Positions 1 through 9,030 are shown, counted from the first letter of the stretch. The stretch: DNA of 64,000 nucleotides from CAUZIB01 sp963578805 (GCA_963578805.1 CAUZDY010000004.1:1-64000), one strand, 5' to 3'. Notes: generated from the letters alone by a model not told the origin. Numbers and translations are program-made.

Positions 1-126
1 GTAATCCAAGTACTGGACCTTGTCCCAATACTCGGGCCGATAGAGCGGCCGGTTCGGACCAGTTCGACCGGTGAACTCACCGTCGTTGGACTGATTTGTA
101 TTGTCCCGACAACCGACCTGATTGGG
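1..126. repeat. 126-bp perfect direct repeat, copy A
   Basis: Bases 1-126 are identical to 957-1082 by direct comparison. The match ends abruptly at 126/1082, where the two genes become clearly different. On the left it is limited only by the window edge. It lies inside paralogue copy 1. Confidence 0.9.
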
Positions 127-381
127 CGTGCATCGACGCGATGGAAAGAGACGGACGATGTCACCGTCTTCCTCGGTATGGTTGGTGAACCGGTAACCCG
201 CAAGGACCTCCACGCCACCGTTCCATATTCCAGTCAAATCTGGCTTTCCGTCCGGTCCACGAGGGGTCGAGGTCGACGAGGCCGAGTTTAGCGTCTGGGA
301 TACCGCTGAGGTCGTCAAGACAAAGCCGACCGCCACAGCAAGCAGCGCTCCCGACGCAACGTGAAAACATCGACCCTTCAT
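1..381 (-). CDS. Secreted conserved protein, tandem paralogue copy 1 (3' end beyond window)
   Basis: The ATG at 381 follows a good AAGGAG site and opens a signal peptide (MKGRCFHVASGALLAVAVGF...). After it come the family marks PDGKPDLTGIWNG, FPSRRCTPNQVGCRDN and GPNRPLYRPEYWDKV. The frame is open to the left edge, so the C-terminal part with the GDTLVVDTVGF motif lies outside the window. Four such genes sit head to tail on this strand. I know this family only as conserved secreted proteins of Acidobacteriota and related environmental bacteria, with no established function. The paired cysteines in RRCxPNQxGC suggest a disulfide in an exported protein. The first 126 bases are identical to part of copy 2. 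Confidence 0.85.
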   Translation of the reverse strand, partial: MKGRCFHVASGALLAVAVGFVLTTSAVSQTLNSASSTSTPRGPDGKPDLTGIWNGGVEVLAGYRFTNHTEEDGDIVRLFPSRRCTPNQVGCRDNTNQSNDGEFTGRTGPNRPLYRPEYWDKVQYLDY

Positions 382-452
382 GACCGTTCTCCTTCAGACG
401 GTAAATAGCGCCCGGAGCGACCACACCCCGACCGGCAGCCAGCTCGCTTTCA

Positions 453-1355
453 TCAGTGACGTATCCTGGAGACGGTCACTGCCTCATCGTAATCGTGACA
501 CGGAACACCCTCGGCAACGCTTGCCGTCGGATCAGGATTCAACCTCATCACCTGCGCGTTCATCGTCCACGGCTCCAGTAACACCTCCGGGTCTTCCACC
601 GTCACCTGATAGTGCAACGTGTCTCCGTCACGCCGAAATCGCTCAATCACCCGCAGTTCGTAGCTGTGAAAGTAACCACCTCGCGCAGTAAGCCAGCCAA
701 TGTCATTAAACCCAACGGTGTCAACCACGAGAGTGTCTCCCTCCCAGTGACCGACCGGGTCTCCGTAAAAGCCGGGGAACCAATCCGGGTCATGCGCCCG
801 GCCGTCGATCGGCACAACGCGATAGTCATGATCTCGAACCAGACGTGAATAGAAAAAGACCGCTTCGTTCTCTGTCTGAACAATCTTCAAAGGAACCCCA
901 ACCCGTGGAACACCCTCCGGGTAGCATCGGAACATCGGGTCAGAAAAGTTCGTGTCGTAATCCAAGTACTGGACCTTGTCCCAATACTCGGGCCGATAGA
1001 GCGGCCGGTTCGGACCAGTTCGACCGGTGAACTCACCGTCGTTGGACTGATTTGTATTGTCCCGACAACCGACCTGATTGGGAGAACACCTGCGTGAGGC
1101 AGCGATCCTGCTCACATCACCATTCTCCTCGGTAAAATCCAAACGCGACCTGGAGCGGTATCGATCCTCCGATGAGGGCGCTGGACCATTCCACATCCCG
1201 CTCAGATCAGGCATTCCGTTCGGCGTACGCGGGGTTGACGTCGACGACACCTCGACTGCGGTCTGGGATTCCAGAGACGCTGATCCCGGAAAGATTACAC
1301 CGACTCCAACCACGAGCAACGAGGTCGCGCCAGCTGAAGTCAGTCGAAGCTTCAT
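453..1355 (-). CDS. Secreted conserved protein, tandem paralogue copy 2
   Basis: About 300 residues. The ATG at 1355 is chosen over a longer frame because GGGAGGA lies 5 bases upstream and the protein then begins with a signal peptide (MKLRLTSAGATSLLVVGVGV). The mature part carries PNGMPDLSGMWNG, RRCSPNQVGCRDN, GPNRPLYRPEYWDKV, DPMFRCYPEGVPRVG, GHWEGDTLVVDTVGFND and a C-terminal VPCHDYDEAVTVSRIRH. Aromatic and Gly-rich strands suggest a beta-rich exported domain, but I recognise no catalytic signature. It lies 34 bases downstream of copy 3 and is probably co-transcribed with it. Its middle section is identical to copy 1 over 126 bases, which suggests gene conversion. Function unknown. Confidence 0.88.
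   Translation of the reverse strand: MKLRLTSAGATSLLVVGVGVIFPGSASLESQTAVEVSSTSTPRTPNGMPDLSGMWNGPAPSSEDRYRSRSRLDFTEENGDVSRIAASRRCSPNQVGCRDNTNQSNDGEFTGRTGPNRPLYRPEYWDKVQYLDYDTNFSDPMFRCYPEGVPRVGVPLKIVQTENEAVFFYSRLVRDHDYRVVPIDGRAHDPDWFPGFYGDPVGHWEGDTLVVDTVGFNDIGWLTARGGYFHSYELRVIERFRRDGDTLHYQVTVEDPEVLLEPWTMNAQVMRLNPDPTASVAEGVPCHDYDEAVTVSRIRH
957..1082. repeat. 126-bp perfect direct repeat, copy B
   Basis: Identical to bases 1-126. It lies inside paralogue copy 2. The flanking sequence on the right differs strongly from copy 1, so the identity is patchy rather than uniform along the genes. Confidence 0.9.
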
Positions 1356-1389
1356 CGGTGTCCTCCCATCACAACGCCACGAACGACAA

Positions 1390-2277
1390 CTAGTGTCGTA
1401 TCCTTGAAACCGTGACGGCCTCGTCGTAGTCGCGACAGGGAACACGTTCGAGAAGGGCTGCTTTTGGATCGGGGTTCAGCCTCAATTCCCGCGCGTTCAT
1501 CACCCATGGTTCCAGCAAGACTTCCGGATCCTCCACCATCACCTGATAGTGCAGCGTGTCCCCATCGCGACGGAACCGCTCGATCACACGGAGGTCGTAA
1601 CTGTGAAAATAGCCGCCTCGCGGGCCGAGCCACGTGATGTCGTTAAACCCGACGGTGTCAACCACAAGAGTGTCCCCGTCCCAACGACCGACTGCGTCTC
1701 CGTAGAAACCGGGGAAAGCATCCGGGTCGTGCCCTCTGCCGTCGATCGGAATGATGCGGGAGTCGTGGTCTCTTCCCGCATACAGAAAGATCACCTCGTT
1801 CGCGGTCTGGACGATCTTATGAGGAGGCCCGATCCGTGGTACACCCTCTGGGTAACATCGAAACATCGGGTCCGAAAAGTTCGTGTCGTAATCCAACTGC
1901 TGAATCTTGTCCCAATGCTCGGGCCGATAGAGCGGCCGATTCGGACCAGTCCGACCGGTGAACTCACCGTCGTTGGACTGATTCGTATTGTCCCGACAAC
2001 CGATCTGATTCGGTGCACATCGGCGAGACGGAAAGAGCCGGACGATATCGCCGTCCGCCTCGGTCTGGTTCGTGAACCCCGACCTCAGTGACGAAGTTCC
2101 CCGCATGTTACGGCCGCGGTACCACAACCCGCTCAGATCGGGTTTCCCATCCTCTGCACGAAAGACCGAGGCCGGGGTCTGAGCTGACATCTGAAATTCC
2201 ACCGATGTCATCAACACGAAGCTGCATCCCAACGCAAGCATCGCAGCCGAGACAATCTGACAAGAACGGCGCGTCAT
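1390..2277 (-). CDS. Secreted conserved protein, tandem paralogue copy 3
   Basis: 295 residues. The ATG at 2277 is preceded by AAGGAG at 7 bases and starts a signal peptide (MTRRSCQIVSAAMLALGCSF). Longer upstream starts lack this. Family marks are EDGKPDLSGLWYRG, FPSRRCAPNQIGCRDN, DPMFRCYPEGVPRIG, GRWDGDTLVVDTVGFND and the terminal VPCRDYDEAVTVSRIRH. It is nearly identical to copy 4 over most of the C-terminal two thirds at DNA level, but the signal peptide and the first part of the mature region differ. Function unknown; exported. Confidence 0.88.
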   Translation of the reverse strand: MTRRSCQIVSAAMLALGCSFVLMTSVEFQMSAQTPASVFRAEDGKPDLSGLWYRGRNMRGTSSLRSGFTNQTEADGDIVRLFPSRRCAPNQIGCRDNTNQSNDGEFTGRTGPNRPLYRPEHWDKIQQLDYDTNFSDPMFRCYPEGVPRIGPPHKIVQTANEVIFLYAGRDHDSRIIPIDGRGHDPDAFPGFYGDAVGRWDGDTLVVDTVGFNDITWLGPRGGYFHSYDLRVIERFRRDGDTLHYQVMVEDPEVLLEPWVMNARELRLNPDPKAALLERVPCRDYDEAVTVSRIRH

Positions 2278-2341
2278 GAGTGCTCTCCTTGCTGCCATCG
2301 GGCGCGGCCACGACAGTGACGGCCGGCCCACCAGTACAATG

Positions 2342-3223
2342 TCAATGGCGTATCCTGGAAACGGTGATCGCTTCGTCGTAGTCGCGACAGGGAACGCGTT
2401 CGGGAAGAGCTGCTTTTGGATCGGGGTTCAGCCTCAATTCCCGCGCGTTCATCACCCATGGTTCCAGCAGGACTTCCGGATCCTCCACCATCGCCTGATA
2501 GTGTAGCGTGTCCCCATCGCGACGGAACCGCTCGATCACACGGAGGTCGTAACTATGAAAATAGCCGCCGGTCGACGCGAGCCAGGTGATGTCGTTGAAC
2601 CCAACAGCATCAACCACAAGGGTGTCTCCATCCCAACGACCGACTGCGTCTCCGTAGAAACCGGGGAAAGCATCCGGGTCGTGCCCTCTGCCGTCAATCG
2701 GGATGATGCGGGAGTCATGGTCTCTTCCCGCATACAGAAAGATCACTTCGTTCGCGGTCTGGACGATCTTATGAGGAGGCCCGATCCGTGGTACACCCTC
2801 TGGGTAACATCGAAACATCGGGTCCGAAAAGTTAGTGTTGTAGTCCAACTGCTGAACCTTGTCCCAATGCTCAGGCCTGTAAGGAGGCCTGTTCGGATCG
2901 GTCCGAAAGATGAACTCATAGTCGTTGGCCTGGTTGGTGTTATCTCGACAGCCGATTTGGTTGGGCGCGCATCGGCGGGATGGAAAGAGCCGGACGATAT
3001 CGCCGTCCGCCTCGGTCTGGTTCGTGAACCCATCCAGCACGAAGCCACCGGATGAGCTCCACATCCCACTCAAGTTGGGCTTCCCACTTGTTGTGCGTAG
3101 GGTCGACGCCCGCGATTCTTGCGCCGCAGTCTGAGCTGCCAGCAGCAACGACATCGAAAGCGCAAAACCGATACCGACCACAAACACCACGCCGACGCTG
3201 GCGTGAAGAAGTCGCCCCTTCAT
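2342..3223 (-). CDS. Secreted conserved protein, tandem paralogue copy 4
   Basis: 293 residues. The start at 3223 gives a clear signal peptide (MKGRLLHASVGVVFVVGIGF) ending near LLAAQTAAQ. An in-frame ATG five codons earlier is possible, and the only upstream purine-rich stretch is GGGGGTG. It has the same marks as copies 1-3: SGKPNLSGMWS, RRCAPNQIGCRDN, DPMFRCYPEGVPRIG and GDAVGRWDGDTLVVDAVGF. One change is that GPNRPLYRPEHWDK reads DPNRPPYRPEHWDK. It is the most upstream gene of the tandem set, 74 bases from the DUF6152 gene, which could head the same transcript. Function unknown. Confidence 0.87.
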   Translation of the reverse strand: MKGRLLHASVGVVFVVGIGFALSMSLLLAAQTAAQESRASTLRTTSGKPNLSGMWSSSGGFVLDGFTNQTEADGDIVRLFPSRRCAPNQIGCRDNTNQANDYEFIFRTDPNRPPYRPEHWDKVQQLDYNTNFSDPMFRCYPEGVPRIGPPHKIVQTANEVIFLYAGRDHDSRIIPIDGRGHDPDAFPGFYGDAVGRWDGDTLVVDAVGFNDITWLASTGGYFHSYDLRVIERFRRDGDTLHYQAMVEDPEVLLEPWVMNARELRLNPDPKAALPERVPCRDYDEAITVSRIRH

Positions 3224-3297
3224 GAAACACCCCCACATCAGCGCTGACGCTCGCGAGGAACGGTAAAGGCCCAACTCACATCTTCAAGCGCAGAGGC

Positions 3298-3714
3298 TTA
3301 GGCGTTCGGATCACCGAACCACGTCGTCACGACCCGTCCATCCGGCATTGTGATCGCCTTCATGAAGGCCTGTTTTCTGCCGTTCTTTGCAGGGAACCCA
3401 AGAACCGTGTACGACTTACCCGCTTCCAGTCCCCCCTGCTTGGGTGAGCGCCGCAACTCTGCTGTTGCACCGGTCCCCAGGAGAGAATTGGCGCTCTGGA
3501 TAATCCATCTGGTTTTGTCGCCACCTTGCTCGGTGACTTCAAGGTGCAGTATCGGATGGGGATTGATCCAATCCATCCGCGTTAGCACACCTGATAACTC
3601 GATTTCGCCTTCGAACTCGTATTCAGATGCAATGGAGTGATGCGCCACCGTGGGTACGGTAGTCGCGAACACTAAGCCGAGAACCGCCAACAATCCCCAA
3701 TGTCTGCCATTCAT
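3298..3714 (-). CDS. DUF6152 family exported protein
   Basis: 138 residues. The ATG at 3714 has GGAGGTG 5 bases upstream and starts a signal peptide that ends near VPTVAHH. The mature start AHHSIASEYEFEGEIELSG, followed by DWINPHPILHLEV, is the hallmark of DUF6152, small periplasmic proteins of unknown function that are common in Acidobacteriota and Proteobacteria. The C-terminal half (SYTVLGFPAKNGR, MPDGRVVTTWFG) resembles the OB-like beta barrel expected for this family. It sits just upstream of the tandem secreted array on the same strand. The two families are often found near each other, which suggests, but does not prove, a shared exported function. Confidence 0.85.
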   Translation of the reverse strand: MNGRHWGLLAVLGLVFATTVPTVAHHSIASEYEFEGEIELSGVLTRMDWINPHPILHLEVTEQGGDKTRWIIQSANSLLGTGATAELRRSPKQGGLEAGKSYTVLGFPAKNGRKQAFMKAITMPDGRVVTTWFGDPNA

Positions 3715-3951
3715 ATCTGCACCTCCATAACGATCAACGCACTTGTACCTTACACCACCCCTGGAGGTCAAAGGCAAAGAGGACGAGAACGGCTGCTCAG
3801 ACATTCGAGCAGCGTCTCCATTTTCATGGATTTGCCACGCAGGTCAACCGGGGTCTGGCTTGAACAAGGTGGCTGTTGGCACACTGCCTTCCTCGCTGTC
3901 AAAAAGACCAGCGAAATACAATGCCCTCTTCTTCGTCGTGATCTGACCTAG

Positions 3952-4704
3952 TCAGCGACGGGATTGTAACTTCGCGAGTAGTCGAAGGATTTCCAAGTAC
4001 AGCCACACTAACGTCACCAGTAACCCAAAAGCGCCGTACCACTCCATATATTTCGGTGCCTGTCGTTCGGCACCTTGCTCGATGAAGTCAAAATCCAGCA
4101 CCAAATTAAGAGCTGCGATCACAACGACAAAGACGCTAAAAAGGATGCCGAATGTCCCACTGGAGTGGATCAACGGCACGCTGATGCCGAAGATCCCAAA
4201 AACAACGCTGAGCACATAGACCACCGCGATTCCCCCGGTGGCGGCCACAACACCGAGCTTAAAATTCTCTGTGGCCCGAATCAGTCCTGACCGGTACGCA
4301 GCCAAAAGCGCCGCAAGCGTCCCGAACGTGAGAAAGACAGCCTGGCTCACGATTCCGGGATATCGAGCCTCGAACATCACGGAGATTCCACCCAGCGCGA
4401 GTCCTTCCAACCCGGCATAGAGTGGCGTCGTGACCGGTGCCCAGGTCTGTTTGAAGGTCGTGGCAATAGCAACTAGCAGTCCTCCGATCACACCGGTAAG
4501 AGTAAAGAGCCATAAAGACGGATCGTCTGTGCCGAGGTTCCACACATAACTCGCGGCGATCAGCAGGATAAGAAGCGCCAGCCCGGTCTTGTTGACCGTC
4601 CCGCCAATCGTCATCGCGTCGTTACCGGCGATCGCTGAAAACGATGCAAAAGTGTCAGCCGTCAGTGCCGGGTTACCAGAACGCATCGTCAGATGACCGG
4701 TCAC
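3952..4704 (-). CDS. Bax inhibitor-1 / YccA-like integral membrane protein
   Basis: 250 residues with about seven hydrophobic segments and the N-terminal signature RSGNPALTADTF typical of the bacterial BaxI_1 branch. The C-terminal LNLVLDFDFIEQG and MEWYGAFGLLVTLVWLYLEIL carry the acidic residues that form the pH/Ca2+ sensor in this superfamily. I chose GTG at 4704 because GAGGAG lies at normal spacing. The ATG six codons later has no ribosome site. The family is thought to act as pH-dependent calcium leak channels or protease-associated membrane proteins; the role here is unknown. It is monocistronic, with 237 bases to the DUF6152 start and 700 bases of apparently empty sequence upstream. 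Confidence 0.9.
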   Translation of the reverse strand: MTGHLTMRSGNPALTADTFASFSAIAGNDAMTIGGTVNKTGLALLILLIAASYVWNLGTDDPSLWLFTLTGVIGGLLVAIATTFKQTWAPVTTPLYAGLEGLALGGISVMFEARYPGIVSQAVFLTFGTLAALLAAYRSGLIRATENFKLGVVAATGGIAVVYVLSVVFGIFGISVPLIHSSGTFGILFSVFVVVIAALNLVLDFDFIEQGAERQAPKYMEWYGAFGLLVTLVWLYLEILRLLAKLQSRR

Positions 4705-5409
4705 AATTTACTCCTCATTACCACTACCGCCATTCTACGCCCAAGCACCTGGGAACGGCAGGCGTTCATCGGTGAGCGTGCAGCAGCAAGATGCTTCGCA
4801 TACAGAGCCGCCCCCGATTAGGATGACTTGCAGGTCGTCCCGACACCTTAACCAAGCGCCTCGAGAGTATGCGAGCCAGAACGCAGTCTGCATGATCGAG
4901 CAATCGATGGTTTGGCCGGCCGAGCTGGATAACCGCAGCATCAATGGCGTGAGCTACAAGTGGAAAAACGATCTGTTAAGCAAATTGTAGATATAAACGA
5001 AGGTCGTATTGAGTCGCCGCGAGAAACATGAGTAAGAAGCCTACGGACGAGCGGCGAGCGATGAGTCTCTGCGAACGACCCACAGACCAAGTTGTTAACG
5101 ATCTCCGCGAAAAGCAGGCCCTCGTAAAGTCACCAGCTGACCTGCCCGTGTGTTCGTCCATCCTCGAATTTAGCCCCGAGCACGGTCACGTGATACCGGT
5201 CCCGTAGCAGACGGCACAGCTTTCATGCGTAGAATTCAGACCCTGCTTAGTGCAGCGAGAGAAAATCATGAATCGAGTGGAGCACGTTTAGAGGAGGCGT
5301 GGACGTCTCGCTTTGGCGAGGGAGTGCACCGATAAGACAGCGTGTTGCGTCGCCGCCTGCTCTTCTGGGAACGGGCGCCACAGGAACAGATCGGTCGCTG
5401 CGGTCTACA
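4705..5409. other. Intergenic region with no recognisable gene
   Basis: About 700 bases between the BaxI-like gene and hisC. Short frames on both strands have no ribosome sites, no family resemblance and unusual cysteine-rich or repetitive composition. GAGGAGG at 5291-5297 lies only two bases from a GTG, too close to act as its ribosome site. I see no RNA gene, repeat or terminator here. Confidence 0.5.
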
Positions 5410-6480
5410 ATGACACCTCAAACCATGTCTTATTTCAGACCAGCGGTTGACGCGCTTCGCGCGTATGAGCCCGGCGAACAGCCATCGCGTCAGGATGACA
5501 TCATTAAGCTGAATACCAACGAGAACCCGTACCCTCCGAGCCCGCGCGCGCTAGCGCTGCTGCAGCAGATCGACCCCGAGCAACTCCGGCGATATCCGGA
5601 CCCCTACGCAGGCGAGTTCCGTGCGGCCGCGGCCGATGTCTTGGGCGTCGATCTGGACTGGATTTTGGTGGGCAACGGGAGCGATGACATCCTCACAATG
5701 CTGATGCGCTCAGTCGCCGATACAACGCGCCCGGTCGCGTATCCAGTGCCGACCTACGCGCTCTATCGCACCCTGGCCCAAATCCAAAACGCACCGGTCG
5801 TGGAAATAGGTTTCGGTGACACTTACGATCTACCAGTCGACGAACTGGTCAAGAGTGATGCCGCCTTGACCCTAGTTGCCAGTCCGAACAGCCCCTCAGG
5901 TAACCGGATCCCGACCCAGGTGATGGATGATTTAGCAAGTCGACTCGACGGTCTTCTGGTCATCGATGAGGCATATGTCGATTTCGCTACCGGGAACGCG
6001 TTGGAGCTCGTGCAGCACCATGACAACGTCATTGTGATTCGGACACTCTCAAAAGGATACGCGCTCGCCGGACTCCGGCTTGGGTTCGCGGTTGCTCCAC
6101 CCACGCTGCTGGCGGGACTCGCGAAGGTCAAGGACAGCTACAACGTCGACGCCGTCGCCGCCTGTGTCGGGGCGGTTGCCTACCGCGACGTCGTCCACTG
6201 TCGCGACATGGCTACCCGCGTCTGTGCCTCGCGACAGCGTCTTGCGGCGACGCTGACTGAGCTGCGATTCCGCGTCTGGCCAAGCGAGGCTAATTTCTTG
6301 CTGGTACGACCGACTGATGGACGAGCACGCGATCTCTATGCAGATTTAAAACGGCGCGGAATCCTCGTTCGATACTTCGATACGCCGGGGCTCGACGACA
6401 AGCTGCGGATTACGATTGGCACCGATGCTCAGAACGATCGTCTGGTGATGGCCCTTGAGAAACAACGCAATGGCGAATAG
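5410..6480 (+). CDS. hisC: Histidinol-phosphate aminotransferase
   Basis: 356 residues from ATG 5410, close to the usual length. The class I/II PLP fold is clear: LNTNENPYPPSP (substrate arm), GNGSDDIL, PVPTYALY, ASPNSPSGN, VIDEAYVDFA, the Schiff-base lysine in TLSKGYALAGLRLGF, and the phosphate-binding arginine in LRITIGT. It converts imidazole-acetol phosphate and glutamate to histidinol phosphate and 2-oxoglutarate in cytosolic histidine synthesis. A GTG at 5299 would add 37 residues unlike the family, so I prefer 5410, although no strong ribosome site precedes it. No other his biosynthesis gene is nearby, so the gene stands alone, as is common for hisC. Confidence 0.93.
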   Translation: MTPQTMSYFRPAVDALRAYEPGEQPSRQDDIIKLNTNENPYPPSPRALALLQQIDPEQLRRYPDPYAGEFRAAAADVLGVDLDWILVGNGSDDILTMLMRSVADTTRPVAYPVPTYALYRTLAQIQNAPVVEIGFGDTYDLPVDELVKSDAALTLVASPNSPSGNRIPTQVMDDLASRLDGLLVIDEAYVDFATGNALELVQHHDNVIVIRTLSKGYALAGLRLGFAVAPPTLLAGLAKVKDSYNVDAVAACVGAVAYRDVVHCRDMATRVCASRQRLAATLTELRFRVWPSEANFLLVRPTDGRARDLYADLKRRGILVRYFDTPGLDDKLRITIGTDAQNDRLVMALEKQRNGE

Positions 6481-6500
6481 TGGTGACTTCGTTGAGCCGA

Positions 6501-7901
6501 TCACACGGCCTTGCCACCCCTGAGGTCATAGCACAGCAGTCGCGGAGGAGATCCATTAATCAGGTCGCGCGTGTTCTGCGTAACGTAGAGCAGACCCCGG
6601 CTGAGCACGGGTAATGCCCACGATTCCCGTGCGGCGACCAGCCAGGTGCGCGAAATCTCAGTGTAGCCTGTGGCCGTCAGATCCATCCAAATAAGATGGC
6701 CAAATTCCCCAAGACAGACGAACTGTCCGTCGACGGCCAGCAGTGAACCGCGTGCGGTGCCCAGCACCGATTCCCGCGTCTGACCGTTCTGCTTGAACGT
6801 CTCTGTCCAGGTGGGCGCCTCACGCCACACAACGTGTCCGGTCATGGCATCGACACAGGCCAGCGACGCATCCCCCTGATTGCGGCCGTCAAAACCATAT
6901 AGATACCCGCCGCAGTAGATGGGCGTGTTGAAGTGTAATGCGAAGTCCTGAGTCGTCCACACGACGCGATGGGTAAAGTCTGGAAGCACTTCGACCAGTG
7001 AACCACCTGCGCGATAGCTTGCCGAGATGAACACATGGTTACCGAAGACAACCGGGCAAGCAGCGTTGACCGATTCGTAGGTTCGGCTCCGATGGGACAC
7101 CGCGAAATCGACAGTCCCGGTGACTGGCTCGATCGAGAGAAGACCTCCACCCGGAGGTTGAGACTCCCCTCCGGCGAAGACGAAAACGCGACGCTGACCA
7201 TGGATGGTCGCCGGGACCGGCGAGGCATAGCTCGGCCCCCATTCACCGGCGCGCCATCTTTCTTGTCCAGTGGCCGTATCAAAGCCGACGACACAAGCAC
7301 CCCGAGGCCCGCCGACGTTGACGATCAGCACCCTGCCCTCGACCAACGGGGTCGACGCGGTACCGAAGAAGTCCTGCGGCACGTCGTATTCGGTTCGCAA
7401 GTCCCGTCTCCACACCTCGCCACCGGTCTCCAGATCCAAGCACTGAATCCTTCCTTCCGCACTGACCGTCAAGACTCTATCGCCGTCGATTACTGGACTC
7501 GAGCGCGGGCCGTTGTTGTAGCCGTAACGGTCTTCGTACGTGGTGGGATAACGGAAGCGCCACCGGCTGGCTCCCGTTTCAGCGTGTACACACTCGACGA
7601 CCTCCTCGTCGTCCAGGCGGTGGATAAAGAGAAGACGGTCACCGACGATGGCGGGTGACGCGTAGCCGCTACCCTTGGCCAGTTCCCAGACGAGGGGCGG
7701 CGGCAGATCACGTCGAAGGGGTGTCTCGGTGGAGACACCGTTGTGAGATGGTCCAAGGAACGATATCCAGTTGTGCGTCACCGCATCTGGAGCCAGCGAA
7801 GTCGGCGCACGGTGTACGACCGCTTGTGCATCGACAGGGCCAGAACCGACCCCCTGTCTCAGCAGAGCCTGCAGCAGTGCCCGACGAGTGAGCATGGGCA
7901 T
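6501..7901 (-). CDS. PQQ-type beta-propeller (BamB-like) exported protein
   Basis: 466 residues. The N-terminus MLTRRALLQALLRQ is a twin-arginine-like signal. The rest is an eight-bladed quinoprotein-like propeller with repeated motifs such as GDRLLFIHRLDDEEVVECV, TGASRWRFRYPT, GDRVLTVSAEGRIQCLD, TGGEVWRRDL and MTGHVVWREA. Such proteins are either PQQ-linked dehydrogenases or non-enzymatic scaffolds; I see no N-terminal cytochrome or Ca2+/PQQ ligands that would prove an enzyme. Two in-frame ATGs (7901 and 7895) are equally possible. It ends 20 bases from hisC in a convergent arrangement. A tatA gene at 16876 in this window would serve such a substrate. Confidence 0.85.
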   Translation of the reverse strand: MPMLTRRALLQALLRQGVGSGPVDAQAVVHRAPTSLAPDAVTHNWISFLGPSHNGVSTETPLRRDLPPPLVWELAKGSGYASPAIVGDRLLFIHRLDDEEVVECVHAETGASRWRFRYPTTYEDRYGYNNGPRSSPVIDGDRVLTVSAEGRIQCLDLETGGEVWRRDLRTEYDVPQDFFGTASTPLVEGRVLIVNVGGPRGACVVGFDTATGQERWRAGEWGPSYASPVPATIHGQRRVFVFAGGESQPPGGGLLSIEPVTGTVDFAVSHRSRTYESVNAACPVVFGNHVFISASYRAGGSLVEVLPDFTHRVVWTTQDFALHFNTPIYCGGYLYGFDGRNQGDASLACVDAMTGHVVWREAPTWTETFKQNGQTRESVLGTARGSLLAVDGQFVCLGEFGHLIWMDLTATGYTEISRTWLVAARESWALPVLSRGLLYVTQNTRDLINGSPPRLLCYDLRGGKAV

Positions 7902-8046
7902 CGAGACATCTTACCGGTGAGAAACGTATCCGAAAATGCCAAACCCTGGGTTAGGCATGCACTCACTGTCGATCGTAGGCCACCCTACGAGTATCGGTTC
8001 TGCGCCCAACCGGCCGACGAAAGACGCCGACGCAAGGAGTTCTCTA

Positions 8047-9030
8047 CTACCGCGCACTCGCGTCTTGCGTGCCGGACTGAGCAGTCTCCAAGGCTCGGGC
8101 GCCTGCCAAAATACCCTCCATCCCGACGTTACCCTCATGGCAGGCATACTCGAAGACATCTTCATCAACGCGCGTCATCGGTACGGCGGCCGTCCACGGG
8201 CGAACGTAAGTTGTCGTATCGTCAATAGTGAACTGGTAGTCAATGGTTCGGTCGTCGACCCGCGTAAAACGTTCGACGAGACGCAACTGGGCGCTGGTTC
8301 CACGAAACTCCTGCTGGTCTCTGAAATGCGTCGTCTCGACGACGAGTGTGTCGCCCTCCCAACGCCCCAGAGAGTTCCCCATCCACTGACGGATTCCTGA
8401 CGGAAGCGCCGGTCGCCGGTCCAGCGGAATGATGCGGGCTTCATGGATCATTTCGACCAAAATCGTCACGTAGCCAGGTGATTGCACGATCATGAAGTTA
8501 TTGTTGTAAGAGCCAGGCAGCCGGGGCACCCCGCGCGTCAGACAGCGTTCCCAGAGATTGCGGTCAACCCACGAGTCGTTCCGGTTCCGTGCACTGCGAC
8601 GCCCGTCGACTCGCTCTTGCCCCACCGCTGTCAATACCGGCAATTGACCATCCGGCGGATCGACGATGAGGGACGTGCGGGTATTCAGTTGAGTCAGATA
8701 CTTCGTTGCACGGTCCGACCAAAATTCGTTGTACGCGCGCCCAACGTCCCTTTCGATGCCCCCATCTCTTCGATCACGGTCGACACGACGTAACGTCTCC
8801 TGGGCAAACTGGACGGCTTCTTCCTGCGTGAAGAATTCCTTCCCCGAGAGCTCGGTGGGACGTTCCAGAGGTATCCCGGTTATGTTGTTCCACGTTCCCT
8901 GCAGATCCGGATCACCCCAGGGGGTCTGGAATTCCGCAGGCGTCTGAGCGGCAACAGCGGCAGCCGATGCCAGTAGTGCTCCAATGACAGCAACCGTCAC
9001 GAACGGTGACGCAGTAAGTCGAAATCTCAC
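8047..9030 (-). CDS. Secreted protein distantly related to the tandem family at 1-3223
   Basis: 327 residues. A GTG start at 9030 with GGAGG six bases upstream opens a signal peptide (VRFRLTASPFVTVAVIGALLA) cut near AAVAAQTP. Like the tandem genes it has a GDPDLQGTWNN motif near the N-terminus and LGRWEGDTLVVETTHF further on, then LRLVERFTRVDDRTIDYQFT, in the same order as their ERFRRDGDTLHYQV. The C-terminal part (RPWTAAVPM, EYACHEGN) diverges. This order of motifs shows common ancestry with copies 1-4, but it is clearly a different subfamily. Function unknown; exported. It may follow the promoter of its own 288-base upstream region. Confidence 0.85.
   Translation of the reverse strand: MRFRLTASPFVTVAVIGALLASAAAVAAQTPAEFQTPWGDPDLQGTWNNITGIPLERPTELSGKEFFTQEEAVQFAQETLRRVDRDRRDGGIERDVGRAYNEFWSDRATKYLTQLNTRTSLIVDPPDGQLPVLTAVGQERVDGRRSARNRNDSWVDRNLWERCLTRGVPRLPGSYNNNFMIVQSPGYVTILVEMIHEARIIPLDRRPALPSGIRQWMGNSLGRWEGDTLVVETTHFRDQQEFRGTSAQLRLVERFTRVDDRTIDYQFTIDDTTTYVRPWTAAVPMTRVDEDVFEYACHEGNVGMEGILAGARALETAQSGTQDASAR

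Noticed and set aside
2342..3274. Tandem paralogues 1-4 as assembly duplicates
   Set aside because: Signal peptides, intergenic sequences and many internal positions differ, so they are separate genes, although identical blocks remain a risk for assembly.
4735..4944. 69-codon frame on the minus strand between BaxI-like gene and hisC
   Set aside because: Cys-rich odd composition, no ribosome site and no family resemblance; treated as chance.
5299..5409. Longer N-terminus of hisC from GTG 5299
   Set aside because: The added 37 residues do not resemble HisC, and GAGGAGG is only two bases from the GTG, too close to act.
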